From NCBI RefSeq assembly GCF_002434265.1, contig NZ_DJJS01000008.1:417667-481666 (forward strand): 64,000 bases of DNA, in the 5' to 3' direction. The notes beneath the pieces are model-generated. The model saw nothing but the letters and a program-made list of their open reading frames with translations. It did not search any database and was not told where the DNA came from. The stretch is from Pseudomonas sp. UBA6562 (GTDB lineage Bacteria > Pseudomonadota > Gammaproteobacteria > Pseudomonadales > Pseudomonadaceae). A program made the translations under genes and the position numbers. Positions 44,377-53,902 of the stretch are shown piece by piece (position 1 is the first letter of the stretch; the number at the start of each line of letters is the position of its first letter).

Positions 44377-44916
44377 ATGAAAAAAATCCTCCTGATGCTC
44401 GCGCTGGGCATGGCAAGCAATGCGGCGATGGCTGCCACCGAAACCGGTAAGATTCTCTTCAAAGGGCACATCAACGGCGGCAGCACTTGCCCGATCGAAG
44501 TTGTAGAACCCGCGTTGGGCAGCCTGGGTTGGGTAGACCTGGGTGTTTATCCGATCAAGTATTTCGCGGCGCAAAACTCCACGACCGATGTTGCGTTCGC
44601 CTTGCGAGTCGAGGCGGATGCCACCTGCGTCATCGCGCCAAATACGAAAGCGAAAGTGAAATTCGACTCCATAGCAGGCGATGCGGGTAGCTCGGGACAG
44701 TATTACGCCATTCGCACCGCAGGCGCCGAAGGCATTGCCTTGGAGATCAAGGACGAAGACTACGCCTCGATCAAGCCTAGAACCGATTCCAAAGAATACG
44801 ACATAGCCTCCACCGGAACGACCGACATGAAGTTCTATGCCTCGTTGACCAAAACCGGAACCGTGACCGACGGCGCTGCCAATGCGGATGTGAACTTCAC
44901 CGTCACATTGCCTTGA
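44377..44916 (+). CDS. Major fimbrial subunit (chaperone-usher pilin)
   Basis: A 179-aa precursor with a Sec signal MKKILLMLALGMASNAAMA (cleavage after residue 19). The mature start has the pilin pattern G-x-I-x-F-x-G-x-I...TCPI, with two Cys (TCPI and ATCVI) for the usual disulphide, and ends in a beta strand NFTVTLP used for donor-strand exchange. First gene of a four-gene operon with chaperone, usher and tip adhesin; probably the shaft subunit. Confidence 0.85.
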   Translation: MKKILLMLALGMASNAAMAATETGKILFKGHINGGSTCPIEVVEPALGSLGWVDLGVYPIKYFAAQNSTTDVAFALRVEADATCVIAPNTKAKVKFDSIAGDAGSSGQYYAIRTAGAEGIALEIKDEDYASIKPRTDSKEYDIASTGTTDMKFYASLTKTGTVTDGAANADVNFTVTLP

Positions 44917-44977
44917 TGCCTTGCCAGGTGCCATTGCGCACCTGGTTTCCCGTTTCCAGCCATTCGGTCATTTCTTC

Positions 44978-45727
44978 ATGCCTCCCCTCATTTGCAACTT
45001 GAGGCTGTTTGGCGGCTGCCTGCTGCTTACGGCCTGCATGCTCAACAGCGCCCACGCTGCGCTCACCATCAGCAGCACACGCATCGTATATGAAAGTAGC
45101 CAGCGCAGTGCTTCGGTCGTGGTCACCAACCCCAGCCAACGCCCCTTTGCCGCACAGGCCTGGATCAACACCGAGGCCGACGACACCACTACGGCCGTAC
45201 CCTTCATGACAGCCCCCGCGCTGTTCAGGCTCGGGGCGGGCAAGGAACAGTCGGTACAGATCAGCGCGCTGCCCAACGACCTGCCACAAGACCGCGAGTC
45301 GCTGCTGTTTTTCAACCTGCAGGAAATTCCTCAGGCGATCGGCGATCAGCGTAATGCCTTGAACATCGCTCTGCGCACACGGATCAAGCTGTTCTACCGC
45401 CCTGTGCAAGTCCAGGGCAATCCGGTGGACAGGCTCAAGGAACTGCGCTTGAGCAGAATGCAATGCGATGGCCGTCCACGTCTGACTCTGGAAAACCCCA
45501 CGCCCTACCACTACACGTTCAGCCGCCTGGATCTGATCGAGGGCAAACGCCAGAAGGCCCTCCCCGGCTCGGACATGCTTGCGCCGATGTCCACGCTCGA
45601 CGTCGCGCTGCCAAGCGGTATGGACGGCAGCGATCTGCAAGCCGTCGTCACGGTCATCAACGATTACGGCGGCACCAGTAAACCGCTGACCCTCCCCGTG
45701 CACGACGCCCGCTGCCCCCAGCGCTAA
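44978..45727 (+). CDS. Periplasmic pilus chaperone (PapD/FimC family)
   Basis: A 249-aa precursor with signal peptide (residues 1 to about 26, ending in NSAHA). The PapD-like two-domain fold is shown by the subunit-anchoring Arg in STRIVYESSQRSASV and Lys in RTRIKLFYRP. The ATG at 44978 has no strong Shine-Dalgarno; a TTG at 44921, 4 bp after the pilin stop, would add 19 residues before the signal. The gene ends 16 bp before the usher. Confidence 0.9.
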   Translation: MPPLICNLRLFGGCLLLTACMLNSAHAALTISSTRIVYESSQRSASVVVTNPSQRPFAAQAWINTEADDTTTAVPFMTAPALFRLGAGKEQSVQISALPNDLPQDRESLLFFNLQEIPQAIGDQRNALNIALRTRIKLFYRPVQVQGNPVDRLKELRLSRMQCDGRPRLTLENPTPYHYTFSRLDLIEGKRQKALPGSDMLAPMSTLDVALPSGMDGSDLQAVVTVINDYGGTSKPLTLPVHDARCPQR

Positions 45728-45743
45728 CGCCTAAGGAAATCCT

Positions 45744-48242
45744 ATGACCCTGCAACCCCACGGGTGCAGGCGGCCTCGCCTGCGCCTCTTTTGCCCGACC
45801 GCCTTATGCCTCTGGGCCGGTGCAGTGCTCGCGAGCACCGATCCTCAGGCGGATACGGAGTTTCAAGCCAGCTTTCTGTATCTGTCGCCAGGACAACCGC
45901 GAGCGAATGCCGCCCACGCCTTGCGTGGACTGTCCGAACACAAGGAACTGCCACCGGGCCGCTACCCTGTAGAAGTGCTCGTCAACCTGAGTGTCGTGGG
46001 TGTCCATGAGCTCGACTTCGAGGCCGCGTCTCCAGATGGGCCATTGCAGCCGTGCCTTGCGCCCGACCTGTTGAGCGAGTTGGGGCTGCGCCTGGAAGCC
46101 ATCGCCGACGCCTCAGCCGCTGCAAGCGCCTGCCTGGACCTGACCAGACTGGTCCCCGGCGCGCGGGTGGACTTCGATTCGAGGCAATTACGGCTGGCGA
46201 TCTCCATCCCGCAGATCGCTCTACGCCGGGACAGGTTCGCCCAGGTAGACCCTGCCACTTGGGACGATGGCATCAGTGCGGCATTCGTCAGTTATCAGGC
46301 TTCGATGCAAAGAAGCGACAGCCGTACGCGCGGACGCTACAGCAGTGAGGATCTGTACTTGAACAGTGGCGTCAACCTGGGCGGCTGGCGGCTGCGCAGC
46401 AACCAATCCTGGCGACGCGACCTGGATGGGCGACAAACCTGGACCCGTGCTTACACCTACGCCCAACACGACTTGCCAGGCACATGGGGCAATGTGACGC
46501 TGGGTGAAACCTTCACCAGCAGTGACGTGTTCTCCGGCATTCCCGTGGTCGGCGTCCGCTTGGCTTCCGACTTCGACATGCTCCCGGATGCGATGCGCAG
46601 TTATGCCCCCACCCTTCGCGGCGTAGCGCAAACGCGCGCCAAGCTCGAGGTCTGGCAGAACGGCTACCCCATCTATTCGACCTATGTCAGCCCAGGCCCC
46701 TACGCCATCGACGACCTGAATGTGGGCGCCTCCGGGGAACTGGAAGTGGTGCTCACCGAAGCCGACGGACAGGTGCGGCGCTTTACCCAGCCCTACACCA
46801 GTATCACCAACCTGCTACGTCCGGGCGTATGGCGCTACAGCACCACCCTGGGCCGCTACAACCCGGCCTTTGGCAGCCAGAATCCCCTGCTCTGGCAAAC
46901 CACCATGGCCAAGGGCGTAGCCTGGAACGCCACTTTGTATGGTGGCCTGATGGCAAGCCAGGGCTATACCGCTGAGGCCGTCGGCATCGCCAAAGACCTG
47001 GGCGACCTCGGGGCGCTTTCATTCGATGTCACCCATGCCAGGAGCGACATTTCCCCAGTCGAGCAGGCCACCTTGCAAGGGTTGAGCTACAGCGCCCGCT
47101 ACAGCAAGTCCTTCGGCAGTGGGATGCAACTGCGTTTCGCCGGATACCGTTACTCAACCCAGGGCTACCGCGATTTCGACGAGTGGATCAGCCAGCGCAG
47201 CAGCGATCGACGCTTTCTGGGTAGCCGCCGCAGTCGGCTCGAAGGCTCCATCAATCAACGCATCGGCGAGCGCAGCAACCTCAGCCTGACCTTCTCGCAA
47301 CAGTATTATTGGCAGCGTAGCGATAGCCACCGCCAGTTCCAACTGAACTTCACCACCACGCACAAGGGCATCAGCTACAGCCTGCAAGGCTCGCAGTCGC
47401 TGACGGCAAACGCCGCCGGCAGTGATCGCCAGTTCGGCCTGAGCGTGTCGATACCCTTGGAGTTCGGCCGCAACAGCACACTGAGTCTCGATCTCCAGCA
47501 CTCCGCCCACGGCACCTCCCAGCGTGCCGCGTTGAGCAGCCAGTTCAGACAGGTGGGTTACAACGCGAGTGTCGCGGTCAACGAGCGGCAGCAGCAGAGT
47601 GCCGGCTTGTCCGTCGCCTACCAGGCGCCCCAGGCTTCAATAGGTGCCGGCATCACGGCTGCCGACGATCACCACAGCCTATCCCTCAACCTCAGTGGCG
47701 CAGCGCTGCTTCACGAAGATGGCGTGGAACTGGGCCCTTATCTGGGTGAAACCATCGGGCTGGTCCACGTGCCCGACGTTGCGGGCGTGGGCGTGCAAAA
47801 CCACAGCGCGTCGCGGACCAATGCCAAGGGTTATGCCTTGATACCCCACTTGCGACCCTATCGGGCCAACCAAGTGGTACTCGATACCAACCAGCTAGGG
47901 CCCGAGATCGAAATCGACAACGGCAGCGCCACCGTGGTGCCGCGCCGCGGGGCGGTGGTCAAGCACGAGTTCAGCGCCCGTCAGACCAACCGGGTGGTGC
48001 TGACACTGCTCGATGCACAGCACGAGCCACTGCCGTTCGGCACGCCACTGCACGACGCCCAAAGCAATGTCCTAGGGATCGTAGGCCAGGCAGGTCAGGC
48101 GATGTTGTCGATGCACTCTGGCATGCAACGCCTCGAAGCCCGTTGGGGCGACGCGCCCACCGATCGCTGCCTGATCCAAGTGGATCCCGAATCGATCGCA
48201 CACGTTCAGGGCTACCGTCTAGAGACACTGATCTGCGAGTAG
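45744..48242 (+). CDS. Outer-membrane fimbrial usher (FimD/PapC family)
   Basis: An 832-aa precursor with signal peptide (cleavage near AVLA/ST, about residue 30), an N-terminal chaperone-binding domain, a beta-barrel with plug, and C-terminal domains. Family segments include YLNSGVNLGGWRLRSNQSW, GPYAIDDLNVGASGELEV and the C-terminal CLIQ...LICE region. Length is normal. AAGGA precedes the ATG. Confidence 0.93.
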   Translation: MTLQPHGCRRPRLRLFCPTALCLWAGAVLASTDPQADTEFQASFLYLSPGQPRANAAHALRGLSEHKELPPGRYPVEVLVNLSVVGVHELDFEAASPDGPLQPCLAPDLLSELGLRLEAIADASAAASACLDLTRLVPGARVDFDSRQLRLAISIPQIALRRDRFAQVDPATWDDGISAAFVSYQASMQRSDSRTRGRYSSEDLYLNSGVNLGGWRLRSNQSWRRDLDGRQTWTRAYTYAQHDLPGTWGNVTLGETFTSSDVFSGIPVVGVRLASDFDMLPDAMRSYAPTLRGVAQTRAKLEVWQNGYPIYSTYVSPGPYAIDDLNVGASGELEVVLTEADGQVRRFTQPYTSITNLLRPGVWRYSTTLGRYNPAFGSQNPLLWQTTMAKGVAWNATLYGGLMASQGYTAEAVGIAKDLGDLGALSFDVTHARSDISPVEQATLQGLSYSARYSKSFGSGMQLRFAGYRYSTQGYRDFDEWISQRSSDRRFLGSRRSRLEGSINQRIGERSNLSLTFSQQYYWQRSDSHRQFQLNFTTTHKGISYSLQGSQSLTANAAGSDRQFGLSVSIPLEFGRNSTLSLDLQHSAHGTSQRAALSSQFRQVGYNASVAVNERQQQSAGLSVAYQAPQASIGAGITAADDHHSLSLNLSGAALLHEDGVELGPYLGETIGLVHVPDVAGVGVQNHSASRTNAKGYALIPHLRPYRANQVVLDTNQLGPEIEIDNGSATVVPRRGAVVKHEFSARQTNRVVLTLLDAQHEPLPFGTPLHDAQSNVLGIVGQAGQAMLSMHSGMQRLEARWGDAPTDRCLIQVDPESIAHVQGYRLETLICE

Positions 48243-48308
48243 CCGCACCTGCGCTGCTCATTACCGTCAAGACCGGCCAGCAGCTGCCGGTCCGATCAGG
48301 ACATACCT

Positions 48309-49391
48309 ATGAAATACCCGCAATACTTGGCAATTTGCGTCGCGATCGCCACCGCCCAGCAGGCCCGTGCAGACGATCAATGCGACTGGACCAAAGGCGT
48401 ACCGCCCTTGCATGTCATTCGAATGCTGCCAGGCGTGCAACACGTGCCGGGTAGCGCCCAGCCAGGCGATGTGATCGGCACACAGGAACTGCGCGAGTTC
48501 ACCCTGGCGTCTCCGAGTTCCGAATTCCGCTGCTTCAACGACGGCACGGTGCTCTGGCGGTTCGACATGAACGCGACTGCCCCGATCTTTCCAGACCCCC
48601 TGCCCCCCGTTACGGGCGAGCCTTCCGATGGCCATATCCTGAAAACCAACATCGACGGCGTTGGCGTACGCATCAGGCTCGAGGCGCCTTTCAACGGTTC
48701 GGCCAACGGTTACTTCATGCCGGACGACGGACCTCACAATCCGTTCATTCCCTTTGGCTCGAGCCAGCAAGCTGCCAACGAGGTAGGAGGATTCAGACTC
48801 GGAGGCTTCTGGAACCGTGTCACGCTGGTCAAGACCGGCGAGATCGCACCAGGTCTGCATCAGGTGGACAGCGAACTGTTCACCGGACATTTCAGCGCCA
48901 GAGGGCTGGGCTTGGTGGTGCGCTACCGCTTGCAGGCCACCGTCCTGCAGGCGCAGTGCAGCGTGGTCGGTGATCCGGTCAGCGCCAACCCTGTGGAGCT
49001 CGGCGACTGGGACAAGGCCGACTTCACGGCGGTAGGTACCACCACGACCATCATCCCCTTCGCCATTACCTTGAGTAATTGCCAAACCGACCCGGGGGGG
49101 CTGACCCGAGCGACGATCGAGCTCGACGGCACCGACGGTTCGACACCAGTGCCTGGGCTCGATGGCGTATTCAGCCTCACGAGCGATTCGGAGGTCGAAG
49201 GGGTCGGCATCCAGGTCCTGAAGGAAGACAGCTCGCCATTACCGCTGCAACAGGAGGTAGACCTCAAGCCCTTGCAAGACGGCACGACCACCCTCAACTT
49301 CGGCGCCCGTTTCTATCAGACGGGCGCTCCCGACACCGTTAGACCAGGGCTTGCCAAGGGCGCGCTCAATTTCACCATTCGCTATCGCTGA
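48309..49391 (+). CDS. Fimbrial tip adhesin (two-domain)
   Basis: A 360-aa precursor with a short signal (residues 1-21). The N-terminal half (to about residue 210) would be the receptor-binding domain and has no close match I recognise. The C-terminal part is a pilin domain: Cys in LQAQCSVVG and LSNCQTD, and a final beta strand GALNFTIRYR with penultimate Tyr. Position after the usher is typical of tip adhesins. The receptor is unknown. Confidence 0.8.
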   Translation: MKYPQYLAICVAIATAQQARADDQCDWTKGVPPLHVIRMLPGVQHVPGSAQPGDVIGTQELREFTLASPSSEFRCFNDGTVLWRFDMNATAPIFPDPLPPVTGEPSDGHILKTNIDGVGVRIRLEAPFNGSANGYFMPDDGPHNPFIPFGSSQQAANEVGGFRLGGFWNRVTLVKTGEIAPGLHQVDSELFTGHFSARGLGLVVRYRLQATVLQAQCSVVGDPVSANPVELGDWDKADFTAVGTTTTIIPFAITLSNCQTDPGGLTRATIELDGTDGSTPVPGLDGVFSLTSDSEVEGVGIQVLKEDSSPLPLQQEVDLKPLQDGTTTLNFGARFYQTGAPDTVRPGLAKGALNFTIRYR

Positions 49392-49409
49392 GCGTTGGCG
49401 AACGCCATA

Positions 49410-49447
49410 AAAAGCCCGGGCACCTTGAGGTGTCCGGGCTTCTTTCT
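49410..49447. terminator. Bidirectional terminator between fimbrial operon and RHS gene
   Basis: AAGCCCGGGCACC/GGTGTCCGGGCTT stem with TTGA loop and one mismatch, A-rich on the left and TCTTT on the right. It ends both converging operons. Confidence 0.85.
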
Positions 49448-49463
49448 GCCACATGCAGCAGGG

Positions 49464-52400
49464 TCAAGCGGTACTGTCGGTCGAGCTCAGGATGTTCAGT
49501 GGGTCGTAGCCATACATGCACTCGACCTGCGCGGCATCGGTCACTCGGGTCAAACGGTTCAACGCGTCGTACTCCAGCGAACGTGCTGCATCGTCGCGCG
49601 TAAGGTTGCCATTGGCGTCGTATTCGAGCTCGATTACTTCAGGATAGGGCGCACCACCGCTGTTGGTGATCCGACTGAGTTGAACAGGGTCCTTTTCCTC
49701 AAAGTAATAGACGGCGTTGTTCGAGCCGCCTTCGAATTGGGTCAAGACTTGTTTGATATTGTCGAGCGCATCGAAACGGAACACCTGCTTTTTGATTTGC
49801 TTGCCGTAGGGGTCGACCGGGCATAAGTCTCCAGTGCATTCATACGTGGTCAACCGGCCACGGGTATCGTACCGGTACGTCTCGGCGCGCAGGGGATCGA
49901 CCTCAATGCCCTGCTCGGCAGTCGCCTGATCTTTGAGCGTACGGCTGACGATCCGGTCGAAGTCGTCGTACGCCTGCGTCAACACCTGTTCGGAGCCGTC
50001 GGAAAAGGTGAAAGTCCGTGAGATTTCACGCTCTAGATCATCGTAGGCCAGGGTCGTGGTCAATGCGTTGACGACTTGCCCGCCTTCATCGCTCTCTGCA
50101 GTCTTGTAACTGCACGTACGGCCCAGCGCGTTATAGACGAACTCGGACTCCAGCGAACCAAGCGACGTGCTTATCAGCCGTCCCTGATTATCGTATTTGT
50201 AGTCCTGGGTTTGCCCCAGTACGTCCACATAGCTTTCCTGACGTCCACGCAGGCTGTAAGCGTAAGCCATCTCGAACTCGCCACGCGTTTCCACCTTGAC
50301 CTCGCCAGTACTGAAGTACGTCCGGGAAAATGCATGGCCGTCCTCTTCACTGCAATTTTCGAGACGCGCGTTCTGCTTGTCGAACCCGTAGTTCGCTTCC
50401 TTGCCACCCAATGTGCGTTTGACCGGCTCTTCGCTCAGGTGCGGGAGGTACTCGTACTCGACGGTTCCCATTGGCGTGGTAACGGTGCAGGGCTGCATCT
50501 GCCCCGGCAGGTAAGCGTAGGTCTGCTGGCGCTCGCCCGTGATCGATAGCACCATCCGGTCGAGGCCATCGAAACCCTGCTCGCCGAGCACCACGTCGTT
50601 GACCTTGATGCTGACAGGCAAATCCCCAGCGCTGTGCGGCGCGTAACTGCGGATAACGACTTCGCCCTCTTTCAACTGATGCGTGAGGAGGCGGTCGAAC
50701 GGGTCATAGGTGAAGGCTTCCGATTGCTTGTTGTCCGCCACCAGCCCCGTGACCTCTTTGGCCTTGCGGCCTAAACCGTCGTACTCGAACACCTTCTCGC
50801 TGACGGGCACGGTCTCCTGCTCATCGCCCGGCGTTTTCTTGGTCAGCCGGCGTACCCGGACAGGACTTTCGAACAGGTTCATCTGCGTTTCGGTCACAGC
50901 GGTCTTCTGACCGTTCTCCACCTCGGCGCCATCCTTGTCCAGCCATTGCTGCCGCCATTCACGCACGATCGGACCGGTCTGCCCATCGCCTATCGGGTCC
51001 TGTTCACTGAACTCTGCCACGCCATCGGGCGTGATGACGCACAATTGCTCGCCCCAAGCGTCGTAACGCTTTTGAGTCGTGAGCGCCAGTTCGTTACCTT
51101 TGAGCCAATCGATTTCGGTCTCGCTGAGTGGATTGCCCCAGGCGTCGTAACTGGCCCGGTAAATGGCTTTCAAGCCCCCCGAAGACCACTCCATCATTGC
51201 GTCGTCACGCGCCTCGCCTACTGTACGGTGCAGGCCGTCAAAGTAAGCGACAGTCTTGACGCCCTTGACGTCGAACTGCGTTTGCGTGGCCTGGTCGCCA
51301 TCGCTGGCGCACAGCTGGTATTCGTAACGGCGCTCGGCCTCTTCGGGCTTACCGGGGCTGACCACCTCGTGGGTGACGCGACCCAGGCTGTCGTAGAGGT
51401 TGAGAATTTCGATGCCGTTGTCGTCGTGGCTCAGCAGCGTCTGACCCGTCGCCCGCGAGAGTTGGGTCCTCAATGCCTTCGATGCGCCATCGTGGCCACA
51501 CAGCGTCTGGGCAATCTGCAGGATCGACGTCCCTCTGAGTGCGAGCATGTGGCGGCGATCGCGTTGGCCTTCGACCTGTGCCGACTCGTCCCAGTCGACC
51601 TCCCCGAACGAGTAGGCGAAGTCGGTGCGGGTATCGAATGTGCGTGCCTGCGCGCCTGACCTGGGGAACGCCGTTACCTGGGCGCGTATGCGACCGTGCA
51701 CCATTGGTGCCGAAGGTTGAATGTTTTCGTATTGCGCTTCGCAGTAGGAGGTGGTGACCGACTTCAGATCTCCCCCACTGGCCAGGGTATCGGTATGCAG
51801 GGCCAACCAATGGTCCTTGAGCATCGATGCGCCGGAAGCCTTCAACACTGGTAGACCCTGGTAAGTGTAGCGATTGGTGCGTGGGGCGACGTTCCCCACA
51901 TGCCCACTTGCGGGTATCTCGGTCTTTTCTTTGAGGTAACGCACGAACCCCTCGGGATCACCCGGAAAGCCTGCTTCATCCTGCGCATACCATGTATAGG
52001 TCTGCTCGATGCCATTGGCCGCCGTATGCCGAGTGAGGTTGCCATAGTCGTCGTACACGCTGCTGACGATCTCTTTGCGCAGGCGCGTGGGGTTGCTCTT
52101 CGACGACCACCGGGTCTCGACACCGTGCGGGAGCTGGCAGTATTTAGGCTGTTCGGCGAACGTCCTGTCAGCAAGCAGGTTATAGGTTGTGAACACCTCG
52201 TGCAGGTTGTCACCCACGACCGACGTGCCATCGTCGCTGAGCATATCGCCGTGGCAGGTCGCTTCGCGGATCACCAGATGGAACTTGTTGAAGGTCCGCT
52301 CGATGCTGCGCACCGGTTTGCCATCGACCCACAAGGTTTCGGTGGTGCCGTAGTCGTAGTCCATGGGTTTGCGGAACAGGTTGTCCAGGCCGTCGTCCTT

Positions 52401-53345
52401 CCAGTCCAACAACGCATTGCCACCGAGGAAATTGTGCTGGTCTTTCGAGTAGGTGTAGCACGTCTTGATCAGGGGCTGTTCGTGACCTGGGTCGTTGAGG
52501 TGCTGCGTCACCCGGGGCAGCGGATCGAGGCCCGAGCCAATGGGAAACTTATGCCCCTCGTCCTGGTAGGATATCTTCTCCACCCCGCCAGTAGGGGTGT
52601 GCACCTCGCTGATGCATTCGATACTGTACGGCGTGTCGTATGTGAACCGCCAGCTGGCCTTGTTTTCGGTAGGCAATTCGATACGCCCGACCCGGCGTTC
52701 GGAACCTTCCAGCACCATGGTATAGGCAGCGCTGCCGGTATCGGTTCGGAAGGTCAAGGTGACCGAAGTATTTTCGCGGTCGATCTGCAACAGCGTTTCG
52801 CCACGCATGTCGGTGACCTTGCTCAAACGCGGAATGCCGTCGTTGAAGTTGGCGTACTCGAGTTCGATCCATTGGCCTTGTTCGTTGAACACCTGCACCG
52901 GCAAGGCTCGCAGATGTTGGCTGCTGCCTTGGGTTTCGAGGATCTCCACGCGACCCGAGCGGTGTACCAGACGCCAGCGGCTGCCGGACTCCTCGTACAG
53001 ATGGAAGCTGTCGATTTTCTTTTCTTGCATGGCCAGTTGGTTGGTCGCGCCGACACGGCCGGTGGCTTTGTAGGTCTCGCCGCTGGCCAGGGAAACGATG
53101 CGGCGCTCGGGGTCCGGATCGAACTGCGACAGTTGCAGGTTCCAGCCCTTGCCGTATCCGGTGTCCTGGAAGGTGAGCGGGCTGTAGCGCAGGGCCAGTT
53201 CGAAGTCCGGACCGAGCAGATCGTTGCCCGTCAGGCTGGGCAGGTCGATAGATAGCGTATAGAGCCCGGTACGCGAATCGACACCATTGTTCAGATAGCT
53301 GACAAAATTGAAGGCGTTGGAGTGGACGGACGTTGATGCAGTCAT
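49464..53345 (-). CDS. RHS-repeat protein without core and toxin tail
   Basis: A 1293-aa protein with no signal peptide. The N-terminus (FNFVSYLNNGVDSRTGLYTL, FELALRYSPLTFQDTGYGKGWNL) is the conserved start of Pseudomonas RHS/TcC-like proteins. Residues about 400-1290 consist of YD-type repeats (YDxxGRL; YDALNRLTRV). It stops at YGYDPLNILSSTDSTA, before the RHS-associated core (DPxGL) and any C-terminal toxin; a terminator follows within 20 bp. It could be a naturally short shell protein or a truncated toxin. It lies 34 bp after the lipoprotein gene and is last in the P47-like cluster. Confidence 0.85.
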   Translation of the reverse strand: MTASTSVHSNAFNFVSYLNNGVDSRTGLYTLSIDLPSLTGNDLLGPDFELALRYSPLTFQDTGYGKGWNLQLSQFDPDPERRIVSLASGETYKATGRVGATNQLAMQEKKIDSFHLYEESGSRWRLVHRSGRVEILETQGSSQHLRALPVQVFNEQGQWIELEYANFNDGIPRLSKVTDMRGETLLQIDRENTSVTLTFRTDTGSAAYTMVLEGSERRVGRIELPTENKASWRFTYDTPYSIECISEVHTPTGGVEKISYQDEGHKFPIGSGLDPLPRVTQHLNDPGHEQPLIKTCYTYSKDQHNFLGGNALLDWKDDGLDNLFRKPMDYDYGTTETLWVDGKPVRSIERTFNKFHLVIREATCHGDMLSDDGTSVVGDNLHEVFTTYNLLADRTFAEQPKYCQLPHGVETRWSSKSNPTRLRKEIVSSVYDDYGNLTRHTAANGIEQTYTWYAQDEAGFPGDPEGFVRYLKEKTEIPASGHVGNVAPRTNRYTYQGLPVLKASGASMLKDHWLALHTDTLASGGDLKSVTTSYCEAQYENIQPSAPMVHGRIRAQVTAFPRSGAQARTFDTRTDFAYSFGEVDWDESAQVEGQRDRRHMLALRGTSILQIAQTLCGHDGASKALRTQLSRATGQTLLSHDDNGIEILNLYDSLGRVTHEVVSPGKPEEAERRYEYQLCASDGDQATQTQFDVKGVKTVAYFDGLHRTVGEARDDAMMEWSSGGLKAIYRASYDAWGNPLSETEIDWLKGNELALTTQKRYDAWGEQLCVITPDGVAEFSEQDPIGDGQTGPIVREWRQQWLDKDGAEVENGQKTAVTETQMNLFESPVRVRRLTKKTPGDEQETVPVSEKVFEYDGLGRKAKEVTGLVADNKQSEAFTYDPFDRLLTHQLKEGEVVIRSYAPHSAGDLPVSIKVNDVVLGEQGFDGLDRMVLSITGERQQTYAYLPGQMQPCTVTTPMGTVEYEYLPHLSEEPVKRTLGGKEANYGFDKQNARLENCSEEDGHAFSRTYFSTGEVKVETRGEFEMAYAYSLRGRQESYVDVLGQTQDYKYDNQGRLISTSLGSLESEFVYNALGRTCSYKTAESDEGGQVVNALTTTLAYDDLEREISRTFTFSDGSEQVLTQAYDDFDRIVSRTLKDQATAEQGIEVDPLRAETYRYDTRGRLTTYECTGDLCPVDPYGKQIKKQVFRFDALDNIKQVLTQFEGGSNNAVYYFEEKDPVQLSRITNSGGAPYPEVIELEYDANGNLTRDDAARSLEYDALNRLTRVTDAAQVECMYGYDPLNILSSTDSTA

Positions 53346-53379
53346 GGTGAGTGCTCGCTCTGTGGGAAGGCGAAATTGA

Positions 53380-53868
53380 TTAAGGTCTGATTTTTACGCA
53401 GGACAGCTTTCCGTCGATTGAGCCCTTGTTATACTCACCCGAATCATAAAGAACACCCGGTGCGACGATATCGCCTTTGCGCTTGTGTCGCAGATCGGAA
53501 ATCTTCTGCCATGGAACGTCTGTAGGACTCATGTAGCTGCGCAGGGTAAATTGCCAATCACCCACATCCTCGGGAAACCGGCATTCATCTTCTGCATCCA
53601 ACGTGATCAATGTGGCAGACGGAACATTTTCAAATCTGTAGTAATAGGCTTCGTCGTTTTTACAAGCCGTGTCTTTCATCTTCACTACAGCGTAATCTTT
53701 AATTTCTATAGAGCACACTTTTCCGCCAGGCATATCCTGACCATTCTTGCCTGTGAAGTAAATTCTGGCTGAATTCGAAAGTTCCGCTGCCTCTCCATGG
53801 GAAGTTCCACACCCCAACAGCAGGGCGCACCCAACACTCATGACAGATAGTTTTAATCTGTTCATCAT
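53380..53868 (-). CDS. Small lipoprotein of unknown function
   Basis: A 162-aa precursor with lipoprotein signal MMNRLKLSVMSVGCALLLGC (lipobox LLGC). The mature part has five further Cys, enough for disulphides, and a compact beta-rich look (FENVPSATLITLDAEDECRFP; DWQFTLRSYMSP). I recognise no family. GC content is visibly lower than in the flanking genes. Spacings of 34 bp on both sides place it in one operon with the P47-like genes and the RHS gene. Confidence 0.7.
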   Translation of the reverse strand: MMNRLKLSVMSVGCALLLGCGTSHGEAAELSNSARIYFTGKNGQDMPGGKVCSIEIKDYAVVKMKDTACKNDEAYYYRFENVPSATLITLDAEDECRFPEDVGDWQFTLRSYMSPTDVPWQKISDLRHKRKGDIVAPGVLYDSGEYNKGSIDGKLSCVKIRP

Positions 53869-53902
53869 CTTAATTCCTCGACATGTGGTTTGATCGGTCG
53901 CT

